In this document: positions 36,904 through 47,780 of the stretch, piece after piece
How the letters are laid out: each line of letters begins with the position of its first letter
How positions within the stretch are numbered: the stretch's first letter is position 1
Assembly (NCBI RefSeq): GCF_030272695.1
Contig: NZ_JARFYN010000001.1
Location: forward strand, 124,001-188,000
DNA length: 64,000 nt
DNA from: Martinezella calliandrae
GTDB lineage: Bacteria; Pseudomonadota; Alphaproteobacteria; Rhizobiales; Rhizobiaceae
Direction of reading: 5' to 3'
Made by a program: the position numbers and the translations under genes
Notes under the pieces: generated by a model
The model's input: the letters and a program-made list of their open reading frames with translations, nothing else
Told to the model about the DNA's origin: nothing
Database searches by the model: none

Positions 36904-38538
36904 ATGACCAAGACTTTCCTGCGGCGAGCGGCTTTGGCCGCGATGCTCGCCACAAGCTCCCTCGTGCCTGCAGTCGTGGCCCATGCCGCCGATGAGCCGA
37001 GCAACAGCGGCACCATCACTGTCACCTACAAGGACGACATCGCCACCCTCGACCCGGCGATCGGCTACGACTGGCAGAACTGGTCGATGATCAACGCGCT
37101 GTTTTCGCGCTTGGTCGACTATACGCCCGGCACGACCGAGCTGAAGCCGTCACTCGCGGAAAGCTATGATGTTTCGCCGGATGGCAAGAGCTATACGTTC
37201 AAGCTGCGCACCGACGCCAAGTTTACCAATGGTCGCGCAGTCACCGCCGCCGACGTGAAATATTCGATCGAGCGCTCCGTCAATCCGAAGACGCAGAGCC
37301 CTGGCGCCGGCTTCTTCCACTCGATCGTCGGCGCCGACGCGATGACGGCAGGCACCGCGCAAACGCTCGACGGTATCAAGGTCATCGACGACCACACCGT
37401 CCAGTTCAGCCTCGTTCAGCCCGACGCCACCTTCCTCAACGTGCTTGCGCTCAACTTCTCCTCGGTCGTACCGAAGGAAGCCGTCGAAGCGTCAGGTGGC
37501 GACTTCGGCAAGAAGCCGGTTGGTTCCGGCGCCTTCATCTTGAAGGAATGGACCGTCGGCCAGCGCTTGGTTTTCGCAAAGAACCCCGAGTATTTCATCA
37601 AGGACCGCCCGCATATCGACGGCTACACCGTTGAAATCGGCCAAGAGCCGCTAGTCGCGCTGCTTCGACTGCAGAAGGGCGAGGTCGATATTGCCGGCGA
37701 CGGCATTCCGCCGGCGAAATTCCTGGAAATGAAGAAATCGCCCGAGTTCGAAGGCATGATCGTCGATCGCCAGCAGCTCGAAACCAGCTATGTGACGCTC
37801 AACACCCAGGTAGCGCCCTTTGATAACGCCAAAGTACGCCAGGCCGTCAACATGGCGATCAACAAGGATCGCATCGTCCGCATCATCAACGGCCGCGCCA
37901 CGCCTGCAAACCAGATCCTTCCGCCGATGATGGCCGGATACGACAAGGACTATAAGGGCTATGCCTATGATGTCGCCAAGGCCAAAGCGCTTCTTGCCGA
38001 AGCCGGTCTGAAGGACGGCTTCTCGACGACGCTTTACACCTCCAACACTGATCCGCAACCGCGTATCGCCCAGGCGATTCAGCAGGATCTCGCGGCAATT
38101 GGGGTCAAGGTCGAACTCAAGGCGCTCGCCAATCCGAACGTGATCGCCGCTGGCGGCACCAAGGGCCAAGCGCCGATGGTCTGGTCGGGCGGCCTCGGCT
38201 GGATTGCCGATTTCCCGGATCCCTCCGACTTCTACGGACCGATCCTCTCCTGCGGTAGCGCCGTTGCTGGCGGCTGGAACTGGTCGTGGTACTGTAACCA
38301 GACGATCGAGCCCCTTGCCCAAGCCGCGGACGCGATGCCGGTGCCGGCCAAGGCTGCCGAGCGCGCTGAAGCCTGGAAGAAGATCTTCACGGAAGTCCAG
38401 GAAAAGGACGCACCGTGGATCCCAGTCTTCAACGAGCGTCGCGTCGTCGCCAAGTCGAAGCGCATGGGCGGCCCGGACGAAATCTACATCGATCCGACCC
38501 GAGTCATCGACTACGAAGCCATCTACATCAAGAAATAA
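36904..38538 (+). CDS. Dpp-family substrate-binding protein
   Basis: 544-residue periplasmic protein of SBP family 5 with signal peptide MTKTFLRRAALAAMLATSSL...AHAADEP. Family marks: YKDDIATLDPAIGYDWQNWSMINALFSRLVDY, PSLAESYDVSPDGKSYTFKLRTDAKFTNG, PVGSGAFILKEW. It lies 30 bases after the DppB-type permease with AGAGGAG before ATG 36904. It delivers substrate to the permeases of this operon. The genomic pairing with an acetamidase/formamidase suggests amides or oligopeptides as ligand; not proven. Confidence 0.93.
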   Translation: MTKTFLRRAALAAMLATSSLVPAVVAHAADEPSNSGTITVTYKDDIATLDPAIGYDWQNWSMINALFSRLVDYTPGTTELKPSLAESYDVSPDGKSYTFKLRTDAKFTNGRAVTAADVKYSIERSVNPKTQSPGAGFFHSIVGADAMTAGTAQTLDGIKVIDDHTVQFSLVQPDATFLNVLALNFSSVVPKEAVEASGGDFGKKPVGSGAFILKEWTVGQRLVFAKNPEYFIKDRPHIDGYTVEIGQEPLVALLRLQKGEVDIAGDGIPPAKFLEMKKSPEFEGMIVDRQQLETSYVTLNTQVAPFDNAKVRQAVNMAINKDRIVRIINGRATPANQILPPMMAGYDKDYKGYAYDVAKAKALLAEAGLKDGFSTTLYTSNTDPQPRIAQAIQQDLAAIGVKVELKALANPNVIAAGGTKGQAPMVWSGGLGWIADFPDPSDFYGPILSCGSAVAGGWNWSWYCNQTIEPLAQAADAMPVPAKAAERAEAWKKIFTEVQEKDAPWIPVFNERRVVAKSKRMGGPDEIYIDPTRVIDYEAIYIKK

Positions 38539-38570
38539 GCCGTCCAATCGGCAAACTTCCCCGGCTGGAG

Positions 38571-38613
38571 CCTGATCCCGAAAACTGCACGGCGGTTTTG
38601 GGCGCGATCATGC
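38571..38613. repeat. Rhizobial intergenic palindrome
   Basis: CTGATCCCGAAAACTG...CGGTTTTGGGCGCGATCATGC is a near-palindrome of a class scattered through Rhizobium intergenic DNA. It lies between the binding-protein and amidase genes and could stabilise or partly terminate the message. Confidence 0.5.
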
Positions 38614-38653
38614 ACCAACGGCCGGGGAGGCCCAATTCCGGGAGAGACAGACC

Positions 38654-39598
38654 ATGTGCATCGTTTGCACCCATACCATCCACCGCGCCCAGCATCATTT
38701 TGGCTGGAACCGCGATTTTGAGCCGGCGCTTGTCGCCAAGTCCGGTGACACCATCCATTTCGAATGCCTCGATTCCTCCGGCGGCCAGCTCGGCAAGGAT
38801 GCGACGCTGCATTCGCTTGCCAATCTCGATTTCGATCGGATCAATCCTGTCTCCGGTCCTGTCTACGTCGAGGGTGCCGCGCCGGGCGATGCGCTGAAGG
38901 TGACGATCCGCCGCTTCGTGCCGTCAGGCCACGGCTGGACTGCCAATATCCCGGGCTTCGGCCTGCTCGCCGACCAATTCAAGGAACCGGCGCTGCATGT
39001 CTGGTCCTATGATGCCAGCAGCATGGCGCCGGCCCTCTACGGCCCTGGCGGCCGCGTACCGCTGAAGCCCTTCGCCGGCACGATTGGCCTGGCACCTGCC
39101 GAGCCCGGCCTGCACTCGGTTGTGCCGCCGCGTCGAGTCGGGGGCAACATGGATATCCGTGACCTTTCCGCCGGCGTCACTCTCTATCTTCCAGTCGAAG
39201 TAGAAGGCGCGCTGTTTTCGATCGGCGACACCCACGCCGCCCAAGGCGATGGTGAAGTCTGCGGCACGGCGATCGAAAGCCAGATGGAAGTGGAAGCAAC
39301 GCTGGAGCTTGTCAAGGACGCCCGCCTGAAGAGCCCGCGCTTCACCACCACCGAGCCCGTCACCCGCCATCTCGACGGAGCCGGCTACGAGGTCACCACC
39401 GGCATCGGTCCCGACCTGATGACTGGTGCGCGCGAAGCCCTGATGCGGATGATCGACCTGCTCGGCGCCGAGCACGGCATGAGCGCTACGGATGCCTATC
39501 TGCTCTGCTCGGTCTGCGGCGATCTCCGGATCAGCGAAATCGTCGATGCCCCGAACTGGGTCGTCTCCTTCTATTTCCCGAGGATCGTGTTCGCGTGA
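38654..39598 (+). CDS. fmdA: Acetamidase/formamidase
   Basis: 314-residue FmdA/AmdA-family hydrolase that releases ammonia from short amides. Marks: PGDALKVTIRRFVPSGHGW, RVGGNMDIRDLSAGVTLYLPVEVEGALFSIGDTHAAQGDGEVCGTAIE, the metal-site region of the family. The GDTHAAQGDGEVCGTA loop is intact. It is followed by a TGATG overlap with the ATPase gene, so the hydrolase is built into the transport operon. With the AmiC/AmiR control it completes an amide-to-ammonium route. Confidence 0.93.
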   Translation: MCIVCTHTIHRAQHHFGWNRDFEPALVAKSGDTIHFECLDSSGGQLGKDATLHSLANLDFDRINPVSGPVYVEGAAPGDALKVTIRRFVPSGHGWTANIPGFGLLADQFKEPALHVWSYDASSMAPALYGPGGRVPLKPFAGTIGLAPAEPGLHSVVPPRRVGGNMDIRDLSAGVTLYLPVEVEGALFSIGDTHAAQGDGEVCGTAIESQMEVEATLELVKDARLKSPRFTTTEPVTRHLDGAGYEVTTGIGPDLMTGAREALMRMIDLLGAEHGMSATDAYLLCSVCGDLRISEIVDAPNWVVSFYFPRIVFA

Positions 39599-41288
39599 TG
39601 CAATCTGCCTCTGCCGCCCCGCCGCTGCTTTCGGTTCGAAATCTTTCCGTCGACGCGCGCACGCCCGAAGGGCGGCGGCGGGTACTCGACGATATTGGCT
39701 TCGAACTGACCGCCGGCGAGACGCTCTGCATCGCGGGCGAATCCGGCTCGGGAAAGTCCGTGACCTCGCTGGCGGTCATGGGGCTTTTGCCGAGGGCGTC
39801 GCTGCAGGTGGCCTCGGGTTCCATCCTGCTCGGCGATCGCGACCTCGTGAAGCTTTCCAACAAGGCGATGCGCAGCGTGCGCGGCGGCGAGATCGCCATG
39901 GTCTTCCAGGAGCCGATGACCTCGCTTAACCCGGTGATGTCGATCGGCGCCCAGCTCACCGAAGCGATCCGCGAACATCAGGGCAGTAAAGGCAATGCTG
40001 CGGAGACGATCGCAAGGCAGATGCTGGATGCGGTACAGATCACCGAGCCCGGCCGGCGCCTTTCGCAATATCCGCACGAGCTTTCTGGTGGCATGCGCCA
40101 GCGCGTAATGATCGCCATGGCGCTGTCCTGCCGGCCGAAAGTGCTGATCGCCGACGAGCCGACGACAGCGCTCGATGTGACAGTGCAGGCGCAGATTCTC
40201 AAGCTGATGCGCGAGCTGAAGCAGGAATTCGGCACCTCGATCATGCTCATCACCCATGATATGGGCGTCGTCGCCGAAATGGCCGATCGCGTCGTGATCA
40301 TGCAAACCGGCAGGATCGTCGAAGAGGGTGATGCTCTGTCGATCTTCGGCCGCCCGAAACAGCCCTATACGCAGCAATTGCTCGCAGCCGTTCCACGCCT
40401 AGGCGCCCATGCCGGCACCGACGGCCCGCCACGCGTGACACTGCACAAAGTGGAGGCCTTACGGCCGGACCGCACGCCGGTGCTCAACGTCCACAATCTC
40501 AACGTCACCTATGGCAGCCACCGCAGCAGGTGGCTTCCTAAGGGCAAGACATCGGTACCGGCCGTGGATGACGTTTCTTTCGATATCCTGCCCGGTGAAA
40601 CGCTTGGCCTTGTCGGCGAAAGCGGATCGGGCAAATCGACCACCGGCAAGGCCGTGCTCGGGCTGATCCCCTTTGCCGGCGACGTCACGATCGACGGCCG
40701 CGCCATCGGCGGCCTCAGCCATCGCGACATGCAGCCGGTGCGCCGCTCGGCGCAGATGATCTTTCAAGACCCTTACGCCTCGCTTGATCCACGCATGGCG
40801 GTAGGTGCAGCCATAGCCGAACCGATGGTTATCCACGGCATAGGCAACAAATCCGAGCGGCAGGACCGTGTGGCGGCGCTGCTTGCCCGCGTCGGTCTGA
40901 CGCCGGATGCGGCGACACGTTATCCGCACGAATTCTCTGGCGGTCAGCGCCAGCGCATCTGTATCGCCCGCGCTCTGGCGCTGGAGCCGACGCTGATCGT
41001 CGCCGACGAAAGCGTGGCCGCCCTAGACGTATCAGTGCGCGCCCGTGTCCTCGACCTGCTGCTGGAATTGCAAGAAACCATGGGTCTCGCCTACCTGTTC
41101 ATCTCGCACGATATGGCGGTGGTCGAGCGCATGTCGCACAAGGTCGCCGTCATGCGTTACGGCAAGATCGTCGAAGCCGGCCCGCGGCGCGAGGTCTTCG
41201 AGCACCCGCGCGATCCCTACACACAGGCGCTGATGGCCGCCGTACCGATCCCAGATCCGCAGGCGCATCGCAAGACGGCATTGAAAGC

Positions 41289-41292
<4 letters not shown>
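39598..41292 (+). CDS. Fused double ABC ATPase (DppD-DppF in one chain)
   Basis: 564-residue protein with two complete ATPase domains. First (1-250): Walker [12 protein letters not shown], signature [15 protein letters not shown], Walker [17 protein letters not shown]. Second (about 285-560): Walker [15 protein letters not shown], signature [15 protein letters not shown], Walker [13 protein letters not shown] (Ser replaces the usual Pro), ISHD. In most Dpp systems these are separate genes; the fused form also occurs (e.g. in GsiA). ATG 39598; a GTG at 39595 is also in frame. Last gene of the amide operon, converging with an SMP-30 gene by four bases. Confidence 0.93.
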
Positions 41293-42212
<920 letters not shown>

Positions 42213-42370
42213 GTTGCTCCGCCCTGTTGTTCCTCACAGCCAGCCAACCTCCGACCGGCTCCCGCAGTCGGGGCCACTCTAGAGACAGCAATCACCGGCT
42301 GTCAAAAGCAAGCTTTGGACATGACACGCATTTTACCGGTGCCATTCCGTCGCCGAGGCCGTTCTCTGGC

Positions 42371-43885
42371 TTAAGCCGTCAGCTCCGCTACTTTCTTGGT
42401 CAGATCCGCGATGTAGGCATCCGCCGAGAGATCGGAACCGGTCGCGCCGATCAGGATTTGGCTTGGGCTCTTCGAGCGGCCGTGCCGGTGAACATTGTCA
42501 TTCAGCCAGGTCTTCAGGGGCACATAGTCGCCGTCATCAAGGCCCTTCTCGACCGCAGCATCCTTGCGGGCAGCGGCGAAGAACTGCGAGGACATGATGT
42601 TGCCGATCGTGTAGGTCGGGAAGGAGCCGACCATGCCCGACGACCAATGCACGTCCTGCAGAACACCCAGCGTGTTGCTCGGCACGTCGAGACCGAGATA
42701 GGATTTGATCTTGTCTCGCCAGATTGCCGGCAGGTCGGCAACCCGGATTTCTCCGGCGATCAGATCCGCTTCGATTTCCGAGCGCAGCATGATGTGGAAG
42801 TCATAGGTCAGCTCATCGGCCTCGACGCGGATGAAACTTGGCCTTGCGGCGTTCACCGCCCGCCAGAAGTCGTTAACGGAGACATCCTCGAGCTGGCTGG
42901 GGAAGGCTGCCCTCAGCTCGCCAAAATGCAGGTCCCAGAAGCGACGCGAGCGGGCGACACGGTTTTCCCAGAGGCGCGATTGCGATTCATGGGTGCCGAA
43001 ACTGGTGCCGCCGACCGCATAAAGACTGATGAAATCGGTGGTGAAGGTCGAGCGAGAGAACTCCTCGGCGACCCCTTGCTCGTAAATGCCATGGCCAGCC
43101 TCGTGCCAGACGGCAAAGAGACCGCCCGGCAGCCAGGTCTCCCGGAAGCGGCCGGTGATGCGCACGTCGGATCGCGTGAGGGAAATTTCGAAGGGATGGA
43201 CGGTGTCGTCCAACCGCCCGCGTCCGAAATCATAACCGAACCGAGAGGAAATGGTGCTGGAGAAGACCCTTTGGCTGGCAACCGGATAAGAGCGCTCGAG
43301 AATATCGCTGCGTACCGGCGCCTGCCTGGCCGCCGCCAGAAGCGGGATCAGCGCATCTCTGAGGTCGCCATAGAGACCGCGCAATCGCGACCATGTCATG
43401 CCGGGCTCATAGGTGGAAACCAAGGCATCATAAGGATGTTCATCACACCCGATGGCGTCGGCGATCTGACGCTGCATTTCCATCGTCTGTTCGAGCAGCG
43501 GTGCAAAGCCGACAAAATCGTCGGCGGCGCGCGCCTTGGCCCACGCAGCCTGAGCGCGGGTCTTCAAATCGGCGGCAGCACCGACCAGATGCGCCGGAAT
43601 GCGCGCCAATGTCGCGATCGCCACCGATGCCTGCTCCACTGCGATCTTGCGGATATCGCTATCGGGAACATCGCCAAGCTCGGCGCGGGCGCCTTCGATC
43701 GCCCGCTGCACTTTGTCACCGGTCGCTAGATCACGGGCCAAACCGACGAGCGTCGCGATCTGTTTGCCGCGCACCTCGACGCCGCCCGGCGGCATCATCG
43801 TGCGTGAATCCCAGGTCAGGAGGTTCACGGCACAAAGGATGTCGTTGACCCTGGCGATTTCCGTTTCGAAGGTCGCGAAGCTCAT
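42371..43885 (-). CDS. M32 metallocarboxypeptidase
   Basis: 504-residue carboxypeptidase Taq-type enzyme. The zinc motif HEXXH is WHEAGHGIYEQG (His, Glu, His intact), and ADELTYDFHIMLRSEIEADLI supplies the downstream family motif; DSRTMMPPGGVEVRGKQIATL near the N-terminus is typical of M32. It trims C-terminal residues from peptides in the cytoplasm. Its ATG overlaps the ATPase stop (ATGA, 43882-43885), making it the last gene of the second Dpp operon and a likely processing enzyme for the imported peptide-like substrate. Confidence 0.93.
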   Translation of the reverse strand: MSFATFETEIARVNDILCAVNLLTWDSRTMMPPGGVEVRGKQIATLVGLARDLATGDKVQRAIEGARAELGDVPDSDIRKIAVEQASVAIATLARIPAHLVGAAADLKTRAQAAWAKARAADDFVGFAPLLEQTMEMQRQIADAIGCDEHPYDALVSTYEPGMTWSRLRGLYGDLRDALIPLLAAARQAPVRSDILERSYPVASQRVFSSTISSRFGYDFGRGRLDDTVHPFEISLTRSDVRITGRFRETWLPGGLFAVWHEAGHGIYEQGVAEEFSRSTFTTDFISLYAVGGTSFGTHESQSRLWENRVARSRRFWDLHFGELRAAFPSQLEDVSVNDFWRAVNAARPSFIRVEADELTYDFHIMLRSEIEADLIAGEIRVADLPAIWRDKIKSYLGLDVPSNTLGVLQDVHWSSGMVGSFPTYTIGNIMSSQFFAAARKDAAVEKGLDDGDYVPLKTWLNDNVHRHGRSKSPSQILIGATGSDLSADAYIADLTKKVAELTA

Positions 43886-44913
43886 GAGTGAATGCCTTCC
43901 ATTGGGATAGAGGCGCTGTCGGCGCCAAAGTCGGTCAGGTGACAGGCCGCGCGCTGTCCGGCACCACGCGAGGACAGCAAGGGCCTTTCGATCCGGCAGC
44001 GCTCAAAGACATAGGGGCAGCGGCTGGCAAAAGGACAGCCCGGCGGTACATCCAGCGGGCTCGGCAATTCGCCGCGCGCCGCGACCGCCTTGCTGCGCCG
44101 CGTCGGATCGAGTTCAGGCGCCGCAGCGAGCAGCGCCTTGGAATAGGGATGGCGTGGTGCGGCGAACAGGGCCTCCGCAGGGCTGAGCTCGACAACCTGT
44201 CCGAGATACATCACCGCTACCCGATGCGAGATATGGCGCACGAGACGTAGGTCGTGCGCCACGAAAATCAACGTCAGATGCAGCCGCTCTTGCAATTGCA
44301 GAAGCAGATTGACCACTTGAGCCTGCACCGAAACGTCGAGCGCCGACACCAGTTCATCGGCGACGATCACATCGGGCTCGACGGCAAGCGCGCGGGCAAT
44401 GCCGATGCGCTGGCGCTGACCGCCTGAAAACTCGTGCGGATAACGGCCCGCCGAATCCTGCGGCAGGCGGACGAGTTCCAGAAGTTCGGCGATGCGGGCC
44501 GGGATATCCGCGGAAGGCCGCATCTTATGAACGCTCAGCGCTTCGCCGATGATCTGCTTCACCGTCATACGTGGATTGAGCGAGCTGTAGGGGTCCTGAA
44601 AGATCATCTGGACACGACGGTTGAAGCCGCGGCGCTCGCCTGCCTTCAAATGCGAGATGTCCTTGCCCTCGAAACGAATAGAGCCCTCATCGGGATCGAG
44701 CAGCCGCACGAGACAGCGTGCGAGGGTGGACTTGCCGCAACCGGATTCGCCGACGATGCCAAGCGTTTCGCCGCGATAGACGTCAAGACTAACATTGTTC
44801 AACGCATGCACCGCAAGCGGGGATTTGCCGGAGAGACGGCGCATCAAGGAGTGGGGGCCGGCAAAGCGCTTGGTGACACCGTCGACTGAAATGATCGGGA
44901 CAGCCGTGTTCAT
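43882..44913 (-). CDS. Dpp-type ABC ATPase (DppF family)
   Basis: 343 residues with Walker [14 protein letters not shown], signature [19 protein letters not shown], Walker B VIVADELVSALD and H-loop VAHD; DppF-type C-terminus PPGCPFASRCPYVFERC with the four cysteines of the oligopeptide-ATPase tail. ATGA coupling with DppD upstream (44910-44913) and with the M32 gene downstream. Drives import with the DppD-type partner. Confidence 0.95.
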   Translation of the reverse strand: MNTAVPIISVDGVTKRFAGPHSLMRRLSGKSPLAVHALNNVSLDVYRGETLGIVGESGCGKSTLARCLVRLLDPDEGSIRFEGKDISHLKAGERRGFNRRVQMIFQDPYSSLNPRMTVKQIIGEALSVHKMRPSADIPARIAELLELVRLPQDSAGRYPHEFSGGQRQRIGIARALAVEPDVIVADELVSALDVSVQAQVVNLLLQLQERLHLTLIFVAHDLRLVRHISHRVAVMYLGQVVELSPAEALFAAPRHPYSKALLAAAPELDPTRRSKAVAARGELPSPLDVPPGCPFASRCPYVFERCRIERPLLSSRGAGQRAACHLTDFGADSASIPMEGIHS

Positions 44914-45914
44914 AGAATGGGCTCCATGGCTGCAACATCGTCCTGATGAAAGCAGGCGGCCATCCGACCTTCAGCGACCGCGCTGAGCGGCGGCCTGACC
45001 TTGAGACATTCCTCCGTCGCAAACTGACAGCGCGGGTGAAAGGCGCAGCCGACCGGCAGCGCGGTCAAGCTCGGAGGCGTACCGTCGATCGAATAAAGCA
45101 TGGTGCGTGCCGCACTACCGCTCGGTACCGAGCCGAGCAGGCCGCGCGTATATGGATGGCGCGGGCGGGCAAAGACATCGGCGACCGTGCCGGTCTCGAC
45201 GATACGACCAGCATACATCACAGCCATACGATCGCAAGTCGCTGCAATGACGCCGAGATCGTGGGTTACGAGCACGACGCTCATACCGAAATTGTCGCGC
45301 AACTCAATAAGCAGCTTCAGGATCTGGTCCTGGATCGTCACGTCGAGCGCCGTCGTCGGTTCATCGGCGAGCAGGAGCTTCGGCGAACATGCAAGCGCTA
45401 TGGCGATCATGGCCCGCTGGCGCATACCGCCCGAGAATTGGTGCGGATATTCGTCCAGCCGGCGTTCGGCCGCCGGAATGCCGACGATATTCATCAGTTC
45501 CAGGGCGCGAGCCCGCCGCTCCCGACGATTGAGCGTCGTGTGAGCGATAAGATTTTCCTCTATCTGCAAACCAACCGGCAGCACCGGATTGAGCGCCGTC
45601 ATCGGTTCCTGAAAAATCATCGCTATCTCGCTTCCGCGGATGCGCCGAAGCTCTTCATCTGGCATGGCAACGAGATCGCGACCGCGCCACTCGACACGGC
45701 CGCTCACGTGCCCTGGCTCGCGGATCAATCGCATGATCGAACGCAGCGTCACGCTCTTGCCCGATCCGGATTCGCCGACCAAGCCGACCACCTCGCCCGG
45801 CGCAACGTCGAAATCGACATCGGCGGCGGCTATCGCCAGCCCGCGTGGTGTATCGAAAGTCGTGGTCAGGCCGCGGACGACGAGGCCTGCATTTTCGCTC
45901 GCGGCCATCGTCAT
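44910..45914 (-). CDS. Dpp-type ABC ATPase (DppD family)
   Basis: 334 residues: Walker [15 protein letters not shown], signature FSGGMRQRAMIAIALAC, Walker [14 protein letters not shown]-loop VTHD, and a C-terminal cysteine cluster VGCAFHPRCQFATEECLK. ATG 45914 overlaps the permease stop (ATGA); an ATG at 45908 is also possible. The frame extends upstream into the permease gene, which is overlap only. Second ATPase of the transporter. Confidence 0.95.
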   Translation of the reverse strand: MTMAASENAGLVVRGLTTTFDTPRGLAIAAADVDFDVAPGEVVGLVGESGSGKSVTLRSIMRLIREPGHVSGRVEWRGRDLVAMPDEELRRIRGSEIAMIFQEPMTALNPVLPVGLQIEENLIAHTTLNRRERRARALELMNIVGIPAAERRLDEYPHQFSGGMRQRAMIAIALACSPKLLLADEPTTALDVTIQDQILKLLIELRDNFGMSVVLVTHDLGVIAATCDRMAVMYAGRIVETGTVADVFARPRHPYTRGLLGSVPSGSAARTMLYSIDGTPPSLTALPVGCAFHPRCQFATEECLKVRPPLSAVAEGRMAACFHQDDVAAMEPIL

Positions 45915-46768
45915 CGCCGCACCCTCAACAGTTCGGCCAAGCCGTCGCCCAAGAGGCTGAAGCCAAGCCCGGTCACCACGATCGCAACGCCCGGGAAGAC
46001 CGAGATCCACCAGGCGGTGTTCATGTAGTTCTTGCCGTCGGCGATCTGCACACCCCATTCGGCCGCCGGCGGCTGAGCGCCGAGGCCGAGATAGCCTAGG
46101 CTGGAGCCGAGCAGGATGGCGAGCGCCATGTCGGTCATCCAATAGACGATCGCCGGCGTGATGGCGTTGGGCAGGAGATGGCGGAAAATGATGCGTGCCG
46201 GCGTGTAACCCATGACGCGACCGGCATCGGCATAATCTAGCCGTTTCTGCACTTTTATTTCAGCCGCCACCAAGCGCGCATAGAAAACCCAGCCAACAAC
46301 GCCGACCGCGATATACATGTTGCCGAGACCCGGCCCGAGAACCGAGACGACGGCAATCACCAGCACCAGGAATGGGAAGGTGACGACCGCATCGACGACT
46401 CGGCCGAAGATCGCCTCGGCGACACCGCCGAGATAGCCAACGATCGCTCCGATCAGCGTTCCGAAAATGAAGGGGCCGACAGTGGCGAAAATCGCGATCT
46501 GCATATTGATCGTATAGGCATGAATGACGCGCGAAAAAACGTCGCGGCCGAAACTGTCGGTGCCGAAGGGATGAGCCCAGCTCGGCGCCTTCAAGAGCGC
46601 GTTGTAATCGAAGGCAGTTGGATCATAGGGCGCAAACAGCGACGGGAAAAAGGCAATTGCCATGCTGACAATAAGGATGATACCGCCGGAAATCAGCGTG
46701 CGCGGCAGCGCTCGCGCCCGCCGACGCGCCTTCCTCGAGGCGGCGATTTCGTTGGTGACGGCACTCAT
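45911..46768 (-). CDS. Dpp-type ABC permease (DppC family)
   Basis: 285-residue permease: LISGGIILIVSMAIAFFPSLFAPYDPTAFD, AHPFGTDSFGRDVFSRVIHAY, EAA motif DAGRVMGYTPARIIFRHLLPNAITPAIVYW. Coupled on both sides by ATGA (46765-46768 with DppB, 45911-45914 with DppD). Five to six transmembrane helices. Same importer as its neighbours. Confidence 0.95.
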   Translation of the reverse strand: MSAVTNEIAASRKARRRARALPRTLISGGIILIVSMAIAFFPSLFAPYDPTAFDYNALLKAPSWAHPFGTDSFGRDVFSRVIHAYTINMQIAIFATVGPFIFGTLIGAIVGYLGGVAEAIFGRVVDAVVTFPFLVLVIAVVSVLGPGLGNMYIAVGVVGWVFYARLVAAEIKVQKRLDYADAGRVMGYTPARIIFRHLLPNAITPAIVYWMTDMALAILLGSSLGYLGLGAQPPAAEWGVQIADGKNYMNTAWWISVFPGVAIVVTGLGFSLLGDGLAELLRVRR

Positions 46769-47703
46769 CGGGCAATCCTCGGATCTAGCCAGGCTTGGAC
46801 GATATCGGTGACGAGGAAGGTCAGCGACACCAGTATGGCGAGCGCGATCGTGAGCCCCTGCAAGACGGGGTAATCACGGCCGTAGATGCTGTCGATCATC
46901 AGCCGGCCGGCGCCGGGTACGGCGAACACGGTTTCGGTGATGACGCCGCCGCCGAGCAGCGAACCGATCTGCAGGCCGAAAAGGGTGATGGTCGAGATCA
47001 GCGCATTGCGCAGCACATGGCGAAACAGGATGATGCGGGTGCGCAGGCCCTTGGCGCGGGCGAATTCGACATATTCCGCATTGATGACGCCGATAATGGC
47101 AGCGCGCAAGTTGCGCATGAGGATCGCCGCCAAACTGACGGCCAGCGTCAGCGCCGGCAGGAACAGGTGGTAGAGCTTTGAGCCGAATGTATCGCCAAAG
47201 CCGCCGACCGGGAACCACTTCAGATGTGCGGCAAACAAGGTCAGCAGCAGGATACCGATATAGAAAACTGGCATCGACAGGCCGACCTGGAAGACGCCGC
47301 GAATGGCTGCATCCGATGCCTGCTCGCGCTTCAGCGCGGCCACAAAGGCAAGAGGTACGGCGAGCACCAGCGCGATGACAGCCGCCATGCTGATTAGCAT
47401 CAGCGTCACCGGTAGGCGCTGCAGGATCAGCGTCATGACGGGAAGCTTCAGCGTGATGGAATTGCCGAGATCACCGGTGAAGACCCGTTCGACGAAATAG
47501 AGGAACTGCACGATGATCGGCTTGTCGAGACCGAGGCTCGCATTGATGCGTATCACGTCGGCATCAAGGGCACGGTCGCCGAGCATGGCGCTGGCGGGAT
47601 CGCCAGGCAGGAGCCGGATCAGGACAAAGGTGATCACCAGGATGAACACCACGGTCGGGATCATCTGGAGAATGCGACGGACTACGTAACTGAAAAGTGG
47701 CAA
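46765..47703 (-). CDS. Dpp-type ABC permease (DppB family)
   Basis: 312 residues: MPLFSYVVRRILQMIPTVVFILVITFVLIRLLPGDPA is the classical DppB opening; EAA motif NAEYVEFARAKGLRTRIILFRHVLRNALISTI; IGSLLGGGVITETVFAVPGAGRLMIDSI closes. It follows the binding-protein gene after 77 bases that include the hairpin at 47736-47769. Confidence 0.95.
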   Translation of the reverse strand: MPLFSYVVRRILQMIPTVVFILVITFVLIRLLPGDPASAMLGDRALDADVIRINASLGLDKPIIVQFLYFVERVFTGDLGNSITLKLPVMTLILQRLPVTLMLISMAAVIALVLAVPLAFVAALKREQASDAAIRGVFQVGLSMPVFYIGILLLTLFAAHLKWFPVGGFGDTFGSKLYHLFLPALTLAVSLAAILMRNLRAAIIGVINAEYVEFARAKGLRTRIILFRHVLRNALISTITLFGLQIGSLLGGGVITETVFAVPGAGRLMIDSIYGRDYPVLQGLTIALAILVSLTFLVTDIVQAWLDPRIAR

Positions 47704-47735
47704 ATCGCCGCTCCCGCATTTCCGGTAAAACGATT

Positions 47736-47769
47736 ATCGGCGCGGCAAGCCTGAGCTCGCCGCACCGAT
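47736..47769 (-). terminator. Stem-loop between binding-protein and permease genes
   Basis: An 11-bp stem (ATCGGTGCGGC paired with GCCGCGCCGAT on the transcript, one G-U pair) lies between the binding-protein stop and the DppB start and is followed by a short TTTT. Such processing or partial-termination hairpins usually raise expression of the binding protein over the membrane parts. Confidence 0.65.
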
Positions 47770-47780
47770 GATATCGAACC

